The position numbers were made by a program, and so were the translations under genes. Under the pieces are notes generated by a model. The model had not been told where the DNA came from, ran no database searches, and saw only the letters and a program-made list of their open reading frames with translations. A stretch of DNA of 49,856 nt from DASRDZ01 sp035652335 (GTDB taxonomy: Bacteria > Chloroflexota > Dormibacteria > Aeolococcales > Aeolococcaceae): contig DASRDZ010000076.1 in assembly GCA_035652335.1 (NCBI GenBank), forward strand, positions 1 through 49,856. The letters are read 5' to 3'. Shown in pieces: positions 1 through 7,162 of this stretch (within the stretch, counting starts at the first letter, position 1; each line of letters begins with the position of its first letter).

Positions 1-1
1 C

Positions 2-223
2 TGGATCACCGTCGACTACCTGCCCGCCACCCTCCACTCGTTCCGCACCTTCGACGGCGCCGCGGCGTGGTACTCGACGCTGGAGCACGCCGTGACGCTG
101 GTCGGCGTCTCACCCGACGCGGTGCTCGTCGACGATCCCGCGCGGCAGCTGGCATGGCATTCGCGGGAGGAGTTCGAGAGGGGCTTCGACCAGCTCCATC
201 GCATGGCCGTCATCCTGGAGTGA
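2..223 (+). CDS. C-terminal end of a hypothetical protein (5' truncated by window)
   Basis: An open frame enters from the left edge and runs 73 residues to a TGA at 221-223. It has strong GC at third positions and an ordinary soluble composition (it reads WITVDYLPATL... and ends HRMAVILE). No family is recognised. It converges on the S1C protease gene, whose stop lies 16 bases further on. The start, and therefore any domain, is outside the window. Confidence 0.6.
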   Translation, partial: WITVDYLPATLHSFRTFDGAAAWYSTLEHAVTLVGVSPDAVLVDDPARQLAWHSREEFERGFDQLHRMAVILE

Positions 224-239
224 GAGGCCACCGCACTCC

Positions 240-1025
240 CTAGCAGGACACCACGGTGGCGCACACGGTCGACACCGGGATGGCGAAGGAGATGCCCTCG
301 ACGCCGGTGTCGACGATCTTGGCCTCGGTCACCCCGATCACCCGGCCGCGGCTGTCGACGACGGGGCCGCCGCTGTTGCCGGGGCTGATCGGCGCGGTGA
401 ACTGGATGAGCTGCCGTCCGCCGTCGCTCCGGAATCCCGAGACGATGCCGGTGCTCACGCTGCGGGTGAGCCCGACCGACGATCCGACGACGACGACCGC
501 ATCGCCGACCGACGGCGTGCCGCTGGCGAGTCCCAGCGCAGGCAATGACTGCGCCGTGGTGAGCAGGGCAAGGTCGGCAGCCGGCGACACGCGGGTGATC
601 TGCGCCGGCAGCGCCGTCCCCTCTCCCACCACGGTGACAACGCGGGCGCCGTTCTCGTACGCCGACTGGATGACGTGGTAGTTGGTGACCAGCGACGCAG
701 CTCCCGGCGCCGACGTGACCACCCAGGCGGTGCCCAACCCCGTGTCGGTGCGCACCTCGAAGACGGACGGCGACACCGCGCGGACGAGCGCAGCGGTGTC
801 GGTGATCCCGGCGGCCGCGCTCTCCACGGCCTCGAGCCGCTGCCGCAGCTGGTCGACCGCCGCGCTGTGCGAGCGGTTGGCCGCGTCGAGGTCGCTGCGC
901 AGACCGTCGTTGGCACGCCAGAGCAGCAGCTCGGTGACGACGACGGCGGCGACCATCAGCGCCACGGCGATGAACCGCCCGGGTCGGTGCCGGCGCAGGG
1001 CCGGTCCTGCTTCGCCCTCGATCAC
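240..1025 (-). CDS. Membrane-anchored S1C (HtrA/trypsin-like) serine protease
   Basis: Trypsin-fold protease of the HtrA/DegP clan, 261 residues from a GTG that overlaps the stop of the preceding small gene (GTGA). Seen in the sequence: a short basic N-terminus, one membrane segment at about residues 18-37, a short coiled-coil-like stretch to about 70, then the protease domain with a complete triad: His117 (TNYHVI), Asp151 (SPAADLALL) and Ser218 (SPGNSGGP). There is no PDZ domain after it, unlike classical HtrA. The topology puts the catalytic domain outside the membrane, so envelope protein quality control or processing is the inference. It is the last gene of a coupled operon with an ABC exporter, so its substrate may be linked to that transporter. 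Confidence 0.85.
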   Translation of the reverse strand: MIEGEAGPALRRHRPGRFIAVALMVAAVVVTELLLWRANDGLRSDLDAANRSHSAAVDQLRQRLEAVESAAAGITDTAALVRAVSPSVFEVRTDTGLGTAWVVTSAPGAASLVTNYHVIQSAYENGARVVTVVGEGTALPAQITRVSPAADLALLTTAQSLPALGLASGTPSVGDAVVVVGSSVGLTRSVSTGIVSGFRSDGGRQLIQFTAPISPGNSGGPVVDSRGRVIGVTEAKIVDTGVEGISFAIPVSTVCATVVSC

Positions 1026-1219
1026 GAGCCGCTCGGAGCCGGCCCGCCGTGTCCCGTCCACAGGTTGAAGGTCTGCACCGTCAGCGCGATGAAGCCTGCA
1101 CCGGCGATGACGCCGATGATGACGTCGGCGGTGACCACGCCGACCACCACGCCGAGCGCGACACCGATCGCCATGAGCGCGGTGACGGTCCAGCGGTAGC
1201 TCGACTCGTTCCGGTGCAT
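1022..1219 (-). CDS. Small two-helix membrane protein
   Basis: A 65-residue protein beginning MHRNESSYRW, with two hydrophobic segments at about 11-30 and 33-51. The start is chosen because AGGAGG lies 6 nt upstream of the ATG. It shares its reading frame with the upstream ABC permease, and there is no stop codon between them, so it may also be made as the tail of that permease. Its stop overlaps the GTG start of the S1C protease. Function unknown. The position suggests an accessory subunit of the exporter or protease. Confidence 0.6.
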   Translation of the reverse strand: MHRNESSYRWTVTALMAIGVALGVVVGVVTADVIIGVIAGAGFIALTVQTFNLWTGHGGPAPSGS

Positions 1220-2473
1220 GGTCGTCCTCCTGGTTGCGCGAGCCCACACGTTGCCGGCGTGCAGGCGGAATCCGCGCGTGGGTGAATGCGGTGCTGTCAG
1301 GGCCGTGCGCCAGGTGTCGCGCAGGCTGAGCTTCGGACCGGAGTGGAGCACCGCGGTCGCGTACAGCCGGCCGCCCACCTGGACCAGCAGGCCGATGGCG
1401 GCGACCGCGATGACCGCGGCGAGGACGGGCTCCCACCAGCCCGGCGATCCCATGGCGAGCCGTCCGGGCATCATCATCGGTGCGGTGGCCGGGAAGAACG
1501 ACAGGACGCGCGCGGCGACGCTGTCCGGCTGCGCGATCAGGAAGAAGGCGGCGAAGTAGCTCGCCACCATCAGCATCGACGTCGGTGCGACCGAGCTCTG
1601 CGCATCCTCGGGCCGCGACGCCAGCGCGCCGAGAGCGCCGTACAGCATCGCGTACATCGCGTAGCCGATGACGAACCAGATCACCAGCCAGACGAGAACC
1701 GCAGGGCGGAGCGTGGCGATGTCGAGCGAGCCCATCGCCGTTCCGGCGATCAGCGCGGCGAGCGCCATGACGCCCACCTGGGCGAGACCGAGGAGGCCGA
1801 TCCCGAGGACCTTCCCCGCCAGCAGCGCGCGCGGTGAGATCCGGGCGAGGAGCACCTCGACCACGCGACTGGACTTCTCCTCGACGACCCCGGTGAGCAC
1901 CAGTGCTCCATACGTCGACATGACCACGAGAAGCAGCCCCGTCATGACCACCGTCGCCGTCTGGTCGGCCGAGCTTCGCCCGGCGACCGCGCTCAGCTCG
2001 ACGTTGGTGACGGCGACGGGCTGCATGACGGTGGCGAGCTCGCCCGGGCTGATCCCGGCAGCAGCCGCACGCTCGCTGATGGCCACGACCTGGATCGCCC
2101 CGGTCACCACCGCCTTCAGTCTCTCGTCCGCTGCACGGGGCCACTCCAGCTGGCGGCCGTCGACGACGAGGACGTCCACCTGGCCCTTGCGCACCGCGTC
2201 CTCACCCGCCCCGCGTGTCGGGTACTCGTGCAGGCGCGCCGTGAGTCCGACGCCCGCCGCCTGTGTCTGCACCGCCGCCGGTAGGCCGCCCGGCGTGGCG
2301 CCGGACACACCGATGTCCGTTGTCCGCGCCGCGCCGAGGAGCAGCTCGGGCAGGACGATCATCGCCACCACGACGACCAGGGTGATGGCGAGGGAGATGC
2401 GGAAGGTGCTGGAGCGACTCCGCTCCCGCATCTCGCGGGTGGCAACGAGCCACGCGGCGCGCAGGTTGCTCAT
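1022..2473 (-). CDS. ABC-2 type exporter permease (NatB-like), reading through into the small membrane gene
   Basis: Permease of an ABC-2 exporter. It begins MSNLRAAWLVATREMRERSR, the usual start of NatB-like permeases, followed by one membrane helix, an extracellular domain of about 140 residues, and a cluster of five or six helices containing TGVVEEKSSRVVEVLLARISP, the family hallmark. The ATG overlaps the ATPase stop (ATGA). The family normally ends soon after the segment YATAVLHSGPKLSLRDTWR. Here the frame stays open for about 90 more residues and absorbs the small membrane protein starting at 1219, giving 483 residues. Either a stop codon was lost (a fusion), or the assembly has an error there. 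The substrate is unknown; sodium, antibiotic or lipid export are family possibilities. Confidence 0.85.
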   Translation of the reverse strand: MSNLRAAWLVATREMRERSRSSTFRISLAITLVVVVAMIVLPELLLGAARTTDIGVSGATPGGLPAAVQTQAAGVGLTARLHEYPTRGAGEDAVRKGQVDVLVVDGRQLEWPRAADERLKAVVTGAIQVVAISERAAAAGISPGELATVMQPVAVTNVELSAVAGRSSADQTATVVMTGLLLVVMSTYGALVLTGVVEEKSSRVVEVLLARISPRALLAGKVLGIGLLGLAQVGVMALAALIAGTAMGSLDIATLRPAVLVWLVIWFVIGYAMYAMLYGALGALASRPEDAQSSVAPTSMLMVASYFAAFFLIAQPDSVAARVLSFFPATAPMMMPGRLAMGSPGWWEPVLAAVIAVAAIGLLVQVGGRLYATAVLHSGPKLSLRDTWRTALTAPHSPTRGFRLHAGNVWARATRRTTMHRNESSYRWTVTALMAIGVALGVVVGVVTADVIIGVIAGAGFIALTVQTFNLWTGHGGPAPSGS

Positions 2474-3357
2474 GGGGTGACCACCCGGCGGAACAGCTCC
2501 GACAGTGTCGGCGGCGCGAAGCTCAGTGCGACGATTCGCGTCTCCCGACCGACTCGGGAGAGCAGTGAGCCGGCGTCGGCGCGCGAGTCGGCGCGCAGGC
2601 GCACGTGTCCATCGGTGGACTCCAGAACCTCGACCCCGGTGAGCTGCGCCCACTCCGGAGCCGGCCCGGTGAAACGGACGTCGACGAAGCGGTCGGGAAC
2701 CGCGGCGCGGATCTCGTCCAGCGCACCGGTGAGGACGACGCGGCCGTGGTCGATGATGACCACGTCCTCGCAGAGGTCGGCGACGAGGTCGAGCTGGTGG
2801 CTGGAGAACAGCACGGTCGCCCCGGCGGCGGCCAGGTCGGAGAGCAGGCCGGCCATCACGCCCATGGCGAGGGGATCGAGGCCGGAGAAGGGCTCGTCGA
2901 GCACCAGCAGGTCAGGCTCGTTGACCAGGGCCGCGATCAGCTGGACGCGCTGCTGGTTGCCGTGCGACAGCGCGTCGACGCGATCGTTGGCGCGGTCGCC
3001 GACCCCGAGGCGGTCGAGCAGCGCATCGACGGTGCCCGCCACCTGTGGCGCCGTCCGGCCGCACAGCCGCCCGAGGTAGAGGAGCTGGTCTCGGACGCGC
3101 ATCCGCGGGTAGAGTCCGCGCTCCTCGGGCATGTAGCCGAAGTGCACGCGGTCGCCGTCCCCGACGGGATGGCCGCGCCACGTCACGCTGCCACCGTCGA
3201 GCTCCACGAGGCGGAACGCGGCGCGCATCGCGGTGGTCTTGCCTGCGCCGTTGGGGCCGAGGAACCCGGTCAGCCGGCCCGGCCGCGCCGCGAACGTGCA
3301 GCCGTCGAGCGCCGCGACATCGCCGAAGCGCTTGCAAGCGCCATGGAACTCGAGCAC
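2470..3357 (-). CDS. ABC exporter ATP-binding protein (NatA-like)
   Basis: ATPase partner of the permease that follows. It shows Walker A GPNGAGKTT, a signature LSHGNQQRVQL, Walker B LLVLDEPFSGLDP and the H-loop FSSHQLD, plus a C-terminal domain of about 80 residues typical of the DrrA/NatA branch. I chose the GTG at 3357 (protein ...PVLEFHGACKRFG) because AGAGGA lies about 8 nt upstream and family members start at this point. A GTG at 3396 would add 13 residues but has no Shine-Dalgarno. Its TGA overlaps the permease ATG. The chain ATPase, permease, small membrane protein, protease is coupled end to end. Confidence 0.9.
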   Translation of the reverse strand: MLEFHGACKRFGDVAALDGCTFAARPGRLTGFLGPNGAGKTTAMRAAFRLVELDGGSVTWRGHPVGDGDRVHFGYMPEERGLYPRMRVRDQLLYLGRLCGRTAPQVAGTVDALLDRLGVGDRANDRVDALSHGNQQRVQLIAALVNEPDLLVLDEPFSGLDPLAMGVMAGLLSDLAAAGATVLFSSHQLDLVADLCEDVVIIDHGRVVLTGALDEIRAAVPDRFVDVRFTGPAPEWAQLTGVEVLESTDGHVRLRADSRADAGSLLSRVGRETRIVALSFAPPTLSELFRRVVTP

Positions 3358-3491
3358 CGGTGCATTCCTCTTGGCACCACCGTGCGATCTCGACACGAGG
3401 GGTGACCAGAGGAGGAGGTCCCGCGCGCCGCGGGCCGAACGGCGTCATGTGTGCGGCGCCGGACGCCCGCGACGGCGGGTGCGGTGACGCG

Positions 3492-4685
3492 CTACCCCGC
3501 GACGGCCGCCGCCGGAGAGGCCGTCGTGAGCGCTCCGTATGGCTCCAGAGGCAGGTTGAAGACCCGAATCGCGTTGTTGCGCAGGATCTTGACCTGGATG
3601 TCCGCAGGGACGGGCTCCAGCGTCTCCCGGATCTCCGCCACGTTCTCGGCGTCCAGGTGGGGGTAGTCCGTGCCCCAGATGATCTGGTCCTGGTACTTCT
3701 CCGCGAACGCCGGGAGGGTGGTCTCCTCGGCCATGAACGCGACCGCACACTGCTGCATGAACGTCTCGCTCGGGAGCCGCTTGACGCCGGGGTAGTTCCT
3801 CGGGTCCATCTTGTACTGGCGGTCCAGCCGGTCGAGGAGCAGCGGCATCCAGCCGCCGTTGCACTCGATGATGGCCAGCTTCAACCCGGGGTACTTGTCG
3901 AGGATGCCGCCGTACATGAAGTACGTCAGCATGACCATGCCGTTGAGCGGCGAGAGGATGCCGCCCGCGGCGGGCAGCGCGCCCTCCTCACGCGTCAGGA
4001 CGTCCGCCATCTCCGGCATGTCGTCGAAGGAGGTGGAGGGATGCACCGCCAGGGTCATTCCGGCGTCCTGCGCGTCGGCCCACACGGGGTCGAGCACGGG
4101 ATCGTAGACGGGCTTCTCGACCAGCCGGCGCTTGGCCGGAACCTTGATCCCCTTGAAGCCCTTCTCGGCGGTGCGCCGCAGCTCCTTGCGGGCCTCCGCG
4201 ACGTTCTGCCAGGGCAGGTACGCCATGGGGAAGAGCCGGTCGGGATGCGCGGAGCAGTACTCGTCGAACACCCAGTTGTTGTAGCCGCGGCACATCTCGG
4301 CGAGAAGGTCGCCGTCGCGCACACCGTTGAGGACGTTGCCGACGCTGCCGAAGATCACCACGGCCTCGATGTCCTGGGGGTCCATCTGGTCGGACACCCG
4401 CGACGTCGCGAAGAAGCCGCCGTCGGCCAGCTCGCCGGGCAGCCAGCGCCGCTTGGCGCCCTCCTCCTGGCTGAGGCCGTAGGTGCCGCCGCCCTGCATG
4501 CCCTTGGCCTTCAGCTCGCCGTTGATCCAGGCGCGCGCGCCGCCCTCGGGGTCGTTGTACACGCTGCACGCCCTGTTGGCCGCGTCCACGTACTTCCTGG
4601 GGACGTAGCGCTCCCAGATGTCGAGTGGTTCAAGGATGTGACCGTCACAATCGACCAGACGGAAACCGCTCGGCGTGTGTGCCAT
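3492..4685 (-). CDS. Amidohydrolase-2 family metal-dependent hydrolase
   Basis: TIM-barrel hydrolase or decarboxylase of the amidohydrolase-2 family (PF04909), 397 residues. The N-terminal metal motif is VDCDGHILEP (Asp14, His16). Downstream are the expected LAVHPSTSFDDMPEM, IIECNGGWMPLLLDRLDR and the C-terminal Asp motif WGTDYPHLD. The ATG at 4685 is preceded by AGAGGGG; longer frames upstream look non-coding. Relatives include aminocarboxymuconate-semialdehyde decarboxylase-like enzymes and hydrolases of aromatic or xenobiotic catabolism; the substrate cannot be told from sequence. It is not obviously in an operon: it is separated by 186 bases from the SRPBCC gene upstream and 134 from the ABC ATPase downstream. 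Confidence 0.88.
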   Translation of the reverse strand: MAHTPSGFRLVDCDGHILEPLDIWERYVPRKYVDAANRACSVYNDPEGGARAWINGELKAKGMQGGGTYGLSQEEGAKRRWLPGELADGGFFATSRVSDQMDPQDIEAVVIFGSVGNVLNGVRDGDLLAEMCRGYNNWVFDEYCSAHPDRLFPMAYLPWQNVAEARKELRRTAEKGFKGIKVPAKRRLVEKPVYDPVLDPVWADAQDAGMTLAVHPSTSFDDMPEMADVLTREEGALPAAGGILSPLNGMVMLTYFMYGGILDKYPGLKLAIIECNGGWMPLLLDRLDRQYKMDPRNYPGVKRLPSETFMQQCAVAFMAEETTLPAFAEKYQDQIIWGTDYPHLDAENVAEIRETLEPVPADIQVKILRNNAIRVFNLPLEPYGALTTASPAAAVAG

Positions 4686-4871
4686 GGGTTGACCCCTCTG
4701 TGGCTGCATCGGCGAACAATGTTCGGCCGCCCCATTCAACGCCGCACGCGGTCGGGTGTCAAATGGTTGCAGGCGTGCGCAGCGGATTCGGGACGGCGGC
4801 TTCGAGTTCGCCATGTGCCGCGCGGTGCGGCCGGAGCGGGTCGCCGCTCCGCCGCACCCACGCGGACGCGG

Positions 4872-5357
4872 TCATGCGGCCCCGGCGGCCAGCTCCTCGA
4901 GATGGTCGAGGGCATCCTGGAGGCCGTCCTCCATGCCCGACTGCACGTGCGCGTCGCGGAACGCCCGGTTCTTGTGCTGCACCAGGATCGCCAGCCGTGT
5001 CCCGCCCTCGACGTCGGTGAAGGTTGCCGTCGTCGTCGCCGCCGCCTCCGGCATTCCTTCGAACACCTCTGTGGACACGAGCTTCTCGTCGGGCACCACC
5101 TCCAGGTACTCGCCGTGGAAGACGACGGGGAACCCGGCGTGCGCCGTCATCGCGTACCGCCACCGCCCGCCGGCGCGGAGGTCGATGTCGATGCTGTCGA
5201 CGGTGCCGCGGTCGGCGTGCCACCAGCGCGCCACCAGCTCCGGCGTGGTGTACGCGCGATAGACGAGATGCCGCGGCGCGGCGAAGTCGCGGGTGATGAG
5301 GATCTGGTCGTCGCTGGGCAGCGTGACCTTCGCGGTGCCCTTGGTCGTCGTCGCCAT
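4872..5357 (-). CDS. SRPBCC (AHSA1-like) domain protein
   Basis: A 161-residue START/Bet v1-fold protein of the AHSA1 family. Typical elements are ITRDFAAPRHLVYRAYTTPELVARWW near the N-terminus, the central GGRWRYAMTAHAGFPVVFHGEYLEV strand region and the C-terminal helix QSGMEDGLQDALDHLEEL. Such single-domain proteins bind hydrophobic ligands. The ATG follows the stop of the ArsR gene after one base, so the two are transcribed and translated together. ArsR-SRPBCC pairs are a recurring bacterial arrangement, and the ligand-binding protein is presumably the regulated output. The ligand is unknown. Confidence 0.85.
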   Translation of the reverse strand: MATTTKGTAKVTLPSDDQILITRDFAAPRHLVYRAYTTPELVARWWHADRGTVDSIDIDLRAGGRWRYAMTAHAGFPVVFHGEYLEVVPDEKLVSTEVFEGMPEAAATTTATFTDVEGGTRLAILVQHKNRAFRDAHVQSGMEDGLQDALDHLEELAAGAA

Positions 5358-5358
5358 G

Positions 5359-5697
5359 TCAGTGCTCCTCCTGTGCTTTCAGCTCGTCCAACACCGTGTC
5401 CATGCGGTCGAACGCCTCCGACCACGATCGTTCGTAGGCGCGCACCCAGTCGTGGATGGCCTTGAGGGGTTGGCCGTTGAGGCGGTAGAGGCGCTGGCGG
5501 CCGGCCTCACGGACGGCCACCAGCTCGACCTCGCGAAGCACCTTGAGGTGCTTGGAGACCAGCGGCTGCGGCAGCCCGAGGAGCTCCACCAGCTCGCCGA
5601 CCGACAGCTCGCCCGACGCCAGCGCGTCGAGGATCTGCCGCCGCCGAGGTTCGGCGACGGCGTTGAAGGCGTCGGTGGTGGTGGCGGCCCTGGCCAT
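5359..5697 (-). CDS. ArsR-family transcriptional repressor
   Basis: A 112-residue winged-helix regulator. The helix-turn-helix is LSVGELVELLGLPQPLVSKHLKVLREVELVAVREAGRQRLYRL at about 35-78, preceded by FNAVAEPRRRQILDAL, the standard ArsR entry. The metal-binding ELCVCDL motif of arsenic and cadmium sensors is absent, so it is unlikely to be a thiol metal sensor. The ATG at 5697 is favoured over an upstream start because a TTGACA/TATAGT promoter places transcription start almost exactly at this ATG. It is the first gene of a two-gene operon with the SRPBCC protein and probably autoregulates through the palindrome overlapping its -35 region. Confidence 0.9.
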   Translation of the reverse strand: MARAATTTDAFNAVAEPRRRQILDALASGELSVGELVELLGLPQPLVSKHLKVLREVELVAVREAGRQRLYRLNGQPLKAIHDWVRAYERSWSEAFDRMDTVLDELKAQEEH

Positions 5698-5704
5698 GCC
5701 GGGG

Positions 5705-5734
5705 ACTATACATTCCCATATGGACATATGTCAA
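5705..5734 (-). promoter_or_regulatory. Strong sigma-70-type promoter with overlapping palindrome (arsR operator)
   Basis: Read on the minus strand: TTGACA (5734-5729), 18-base spacer, TATAGT (5710-5705), then 7 bases to the arsR ATG, which implies a leaderless mRNA. A perfect 10-base palindrome GACATATGTC (5723-5732) overlaps the -35 box and spacer, and the wider CATATG repeats make this an AT-rich island in GC-rich DNA. The position suits repressor binding by the ArsR protein. That is inference. Confidence 0.7.
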
Positions 5735-5844
5735 CCCACCCCGAGGTCCCTGCCCGCGCTGCCGCGCTCAGCGCTTGACCCGCTTCGGACGCACACGCTG
5801 CAATCGAATCGCGCGAACAGGGGCGCGCCCATGGAGGACCCGAC

Positions 5845-6423
5845 ATGCAGACGTGGATCTGGATCGTCATCGCGCTGTGCGTGGTCGCCATCGCCGCCGC
5901 CGTGCTGGCAGCGATGCGGCAGCAGCGGCACCGCGGCCGGCTTCGCCAGACGTTCGGACCGGAGTACGACCGCACCCTCGGCCAGCATGCCAACCGCCGT
6001 GATGCGGAGCGAGAGCTGGCCGGCCGGTACGAGCGCCGTCAGTCCCTGGCCATCAGACCTCTGTCCGTCGAGCATCGCCAGGGATTCGCGCAGGAATGGC
6101 ACGACGTGCAGGCCCGGTTCGTCGACACGCCGGCGGACGCCGTGCGCGACGCGGACTCGCTGCTCTCACGCCTGATGCGCGAGCGCGGCTACCCCGTCGC
6201 CGACTTCGACCAGCGTGCCGTCGATGTGTCGGTCGACCACCCGCGCGTCGTGGAGAACTACCGCACCGCGCACACCATCTCGCTGCGCAGCGCCGCAGGC
6301 CAGGCGTCGACCGAGGAGCTCCGCCAGGCGATGGTCCACTACCGGTCGCTGTTCGAGGACATGCTGACCGACGGCGGCACGGCCGCGGAGGCGGCGGCGC
6401 CGGCAGCGCGCGACTCGCGATGA
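5845..6423 (+). CDS. Hypothetical membrane-anchored protein
   Basis: A 192-residue protein with an N-terminal membrane helix (about 4-23, MQTWIWIVIALCVVAIAAAV), a basic stop-transfer (RQQRHRGR), then a soluble helical domain with LRQTFGPEYDRTL and a region around SRLMRERGYPVADFDQRAVDVSVDHP. This layout is common in Actinobacteria-type genomes as an uncharacterised conserved protein. Start supported by GGAGG 8 bases before the ATG. It diverges from the arsR promoter. No catalytic motif seen. Confidence 0.75.
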   Translation: MQTWIWIVIALCVVAIAAAVLAAMRQQRHRGRLRQTFGPEYDRTLGQHANRRDAERELAGRYERRQSLAIRPLSVEHRQGFAQEWHDVQARFVDTPADAVRDADSLLSRLMRERGYPVADFDQRAVDVSVDHPRVVENYRTAHTISLRSAAGQASTEELRQAMVHYRSLFEDMLTDGGTAAEAAAPAARDSR

Positions 6424-6509
6424 GGCGCGGAGGGGCGGGCCTCCACGCCACCACCGGCCGTCGAATGCGTATCACCACCCTCGGGTGTGGCGCCGGCGTT
6501 GCACGCAGA

Positions 6510-6632
6510 TCAGGACGGCTTGAAGGAGAGAATCACTGCCTCGAAGACATCGAGCGGTGGCGGCACGGGATCGAGGTCCGGCCGGTATGCGACAGTGAGC
6601 GCGTAACACGTGCCGGCGATCAGCACACCCAC
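6510..6632 (-). CDS. Possible 40-residue single-helix membrane peptide
   Basis: Low-confidence ORF in the gap downstream of the SnoaL gene. From a GTG it encodes a hydrophobic stretch (GVLIAGTCYALTVAY) and then RPDLDPVPPPLDVFEAVILSF, ending at TGA 6512-6510. Codon usage is coding-like. The frame is the same as that of the SnoaL gene beyond its stop codon, so it could be a decayed extension instead of a separate gene. No clear Shine-Dalgarno. The rest of 6424-6674 holds nothing I can name. Confidence 0.3.
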   Translation of the reverse strand: MGVLIAGTCYALTVAYRPDLDPVPPPLDVFEAVILSFKPS

Positions 6633-6674
6633 CCCCAGGCCGCGCGCATTGTCCGGGCCGGTGTGCTGGTGAAC

Positions 6675-7085
6675 TCAGGCCCAGAACGCCGCGACGGCGC
6701 GCGGGTCTCCGACGAACTGCTCGATGCTGCGCACCCGCCCGTCGTCGACGCCGACCAGCACGATCTGCGCATCGTCGAAGCTGCGGCCGTCGGGACGCGT
6801 TGCGCTGACCTGCGTGAGCACCGCGACATGACCGGCGCCGTCCGCCATGACCGCCCGCGGCAGCGCGCGCAGCGTCCCGGCGGTCAGCTCCGCCGACGCG
6901 CCGAGGTAGGCGGTGATGGCGTCGAGGCCGCGGTGGACGCCGCCGAAGCGGTCGTCGTTGCGGTGGTTCCAGGTGGCGTCGGCGTGGAGCAGGCCGCCGA
7001 GCGCGGCGATGTCACCGCTGGCGAAGGCGCCGAAGACGGCCTGCACGACGGCGATGTCGGCGTTCTGTGCGGACGGAGCGGTCAT
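6675..7085 (-). CDS. SnoaL/NTF2-like domain protein
   Basis: A 136-residue protein of the NTF2-like superfamily (SnoaL-like). The pattern is DIAVVQAVFGAFASGDIAALGGLLHADATWNHR, then GVHRGLDAITAYLGASAELTAGTLRALPRAVMADGAGHVAVLTQVSATR, DGRSFDDAQIVLVGVDDGRVRSIEQF and a terminal AFWA. Small proteins of this type are isomerases, cyclases or ligand-binding proteins, and the sequence does not decide which. ATG at 7085 chosen because GGGAG lies about 9 bases upstream; the longer frame to 7238 is Arg-rich and overlaps the promoter region. It lies 77 bases downstream of the HD-GYP/LuxR gene on the same strand. Confidence 0.8.
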   Translation of the reverse strand: MTAPSAQNADIAVVQAVFGAFASGDIAALGGLLHADATWNHRNDDRFGGVHRGLDAITAYLGASAELTAGTLRALPRAVMADGAGHVAVLTQVSATRPDGRSFDDAQIVLVGVDDGRVRSIEQFVGDPRAVAAFWA

Positions 7086-7162
7086 GGTGGTGGACTCCCG
7101 GTGAAGCGCGAATGCGGCGACGCCCACCGTAGGTGCCATGCCGCGCCGGCGCCATCGATCGT

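Noticed and set aside
1026..2144. N-terminal 370 codons of the long minus-strand frame ending in the S1C protease
   Set aside because: Shadow of the ABC permease; the protease begins at the GTG overlapping the upstream stop (1025).
3045..5465. 806-codon plus-strand frame
   Set aside because: Antisense shadow across the ABC ATPase, amidohydrolase and SRPBCC genes; composition is not protein-like.
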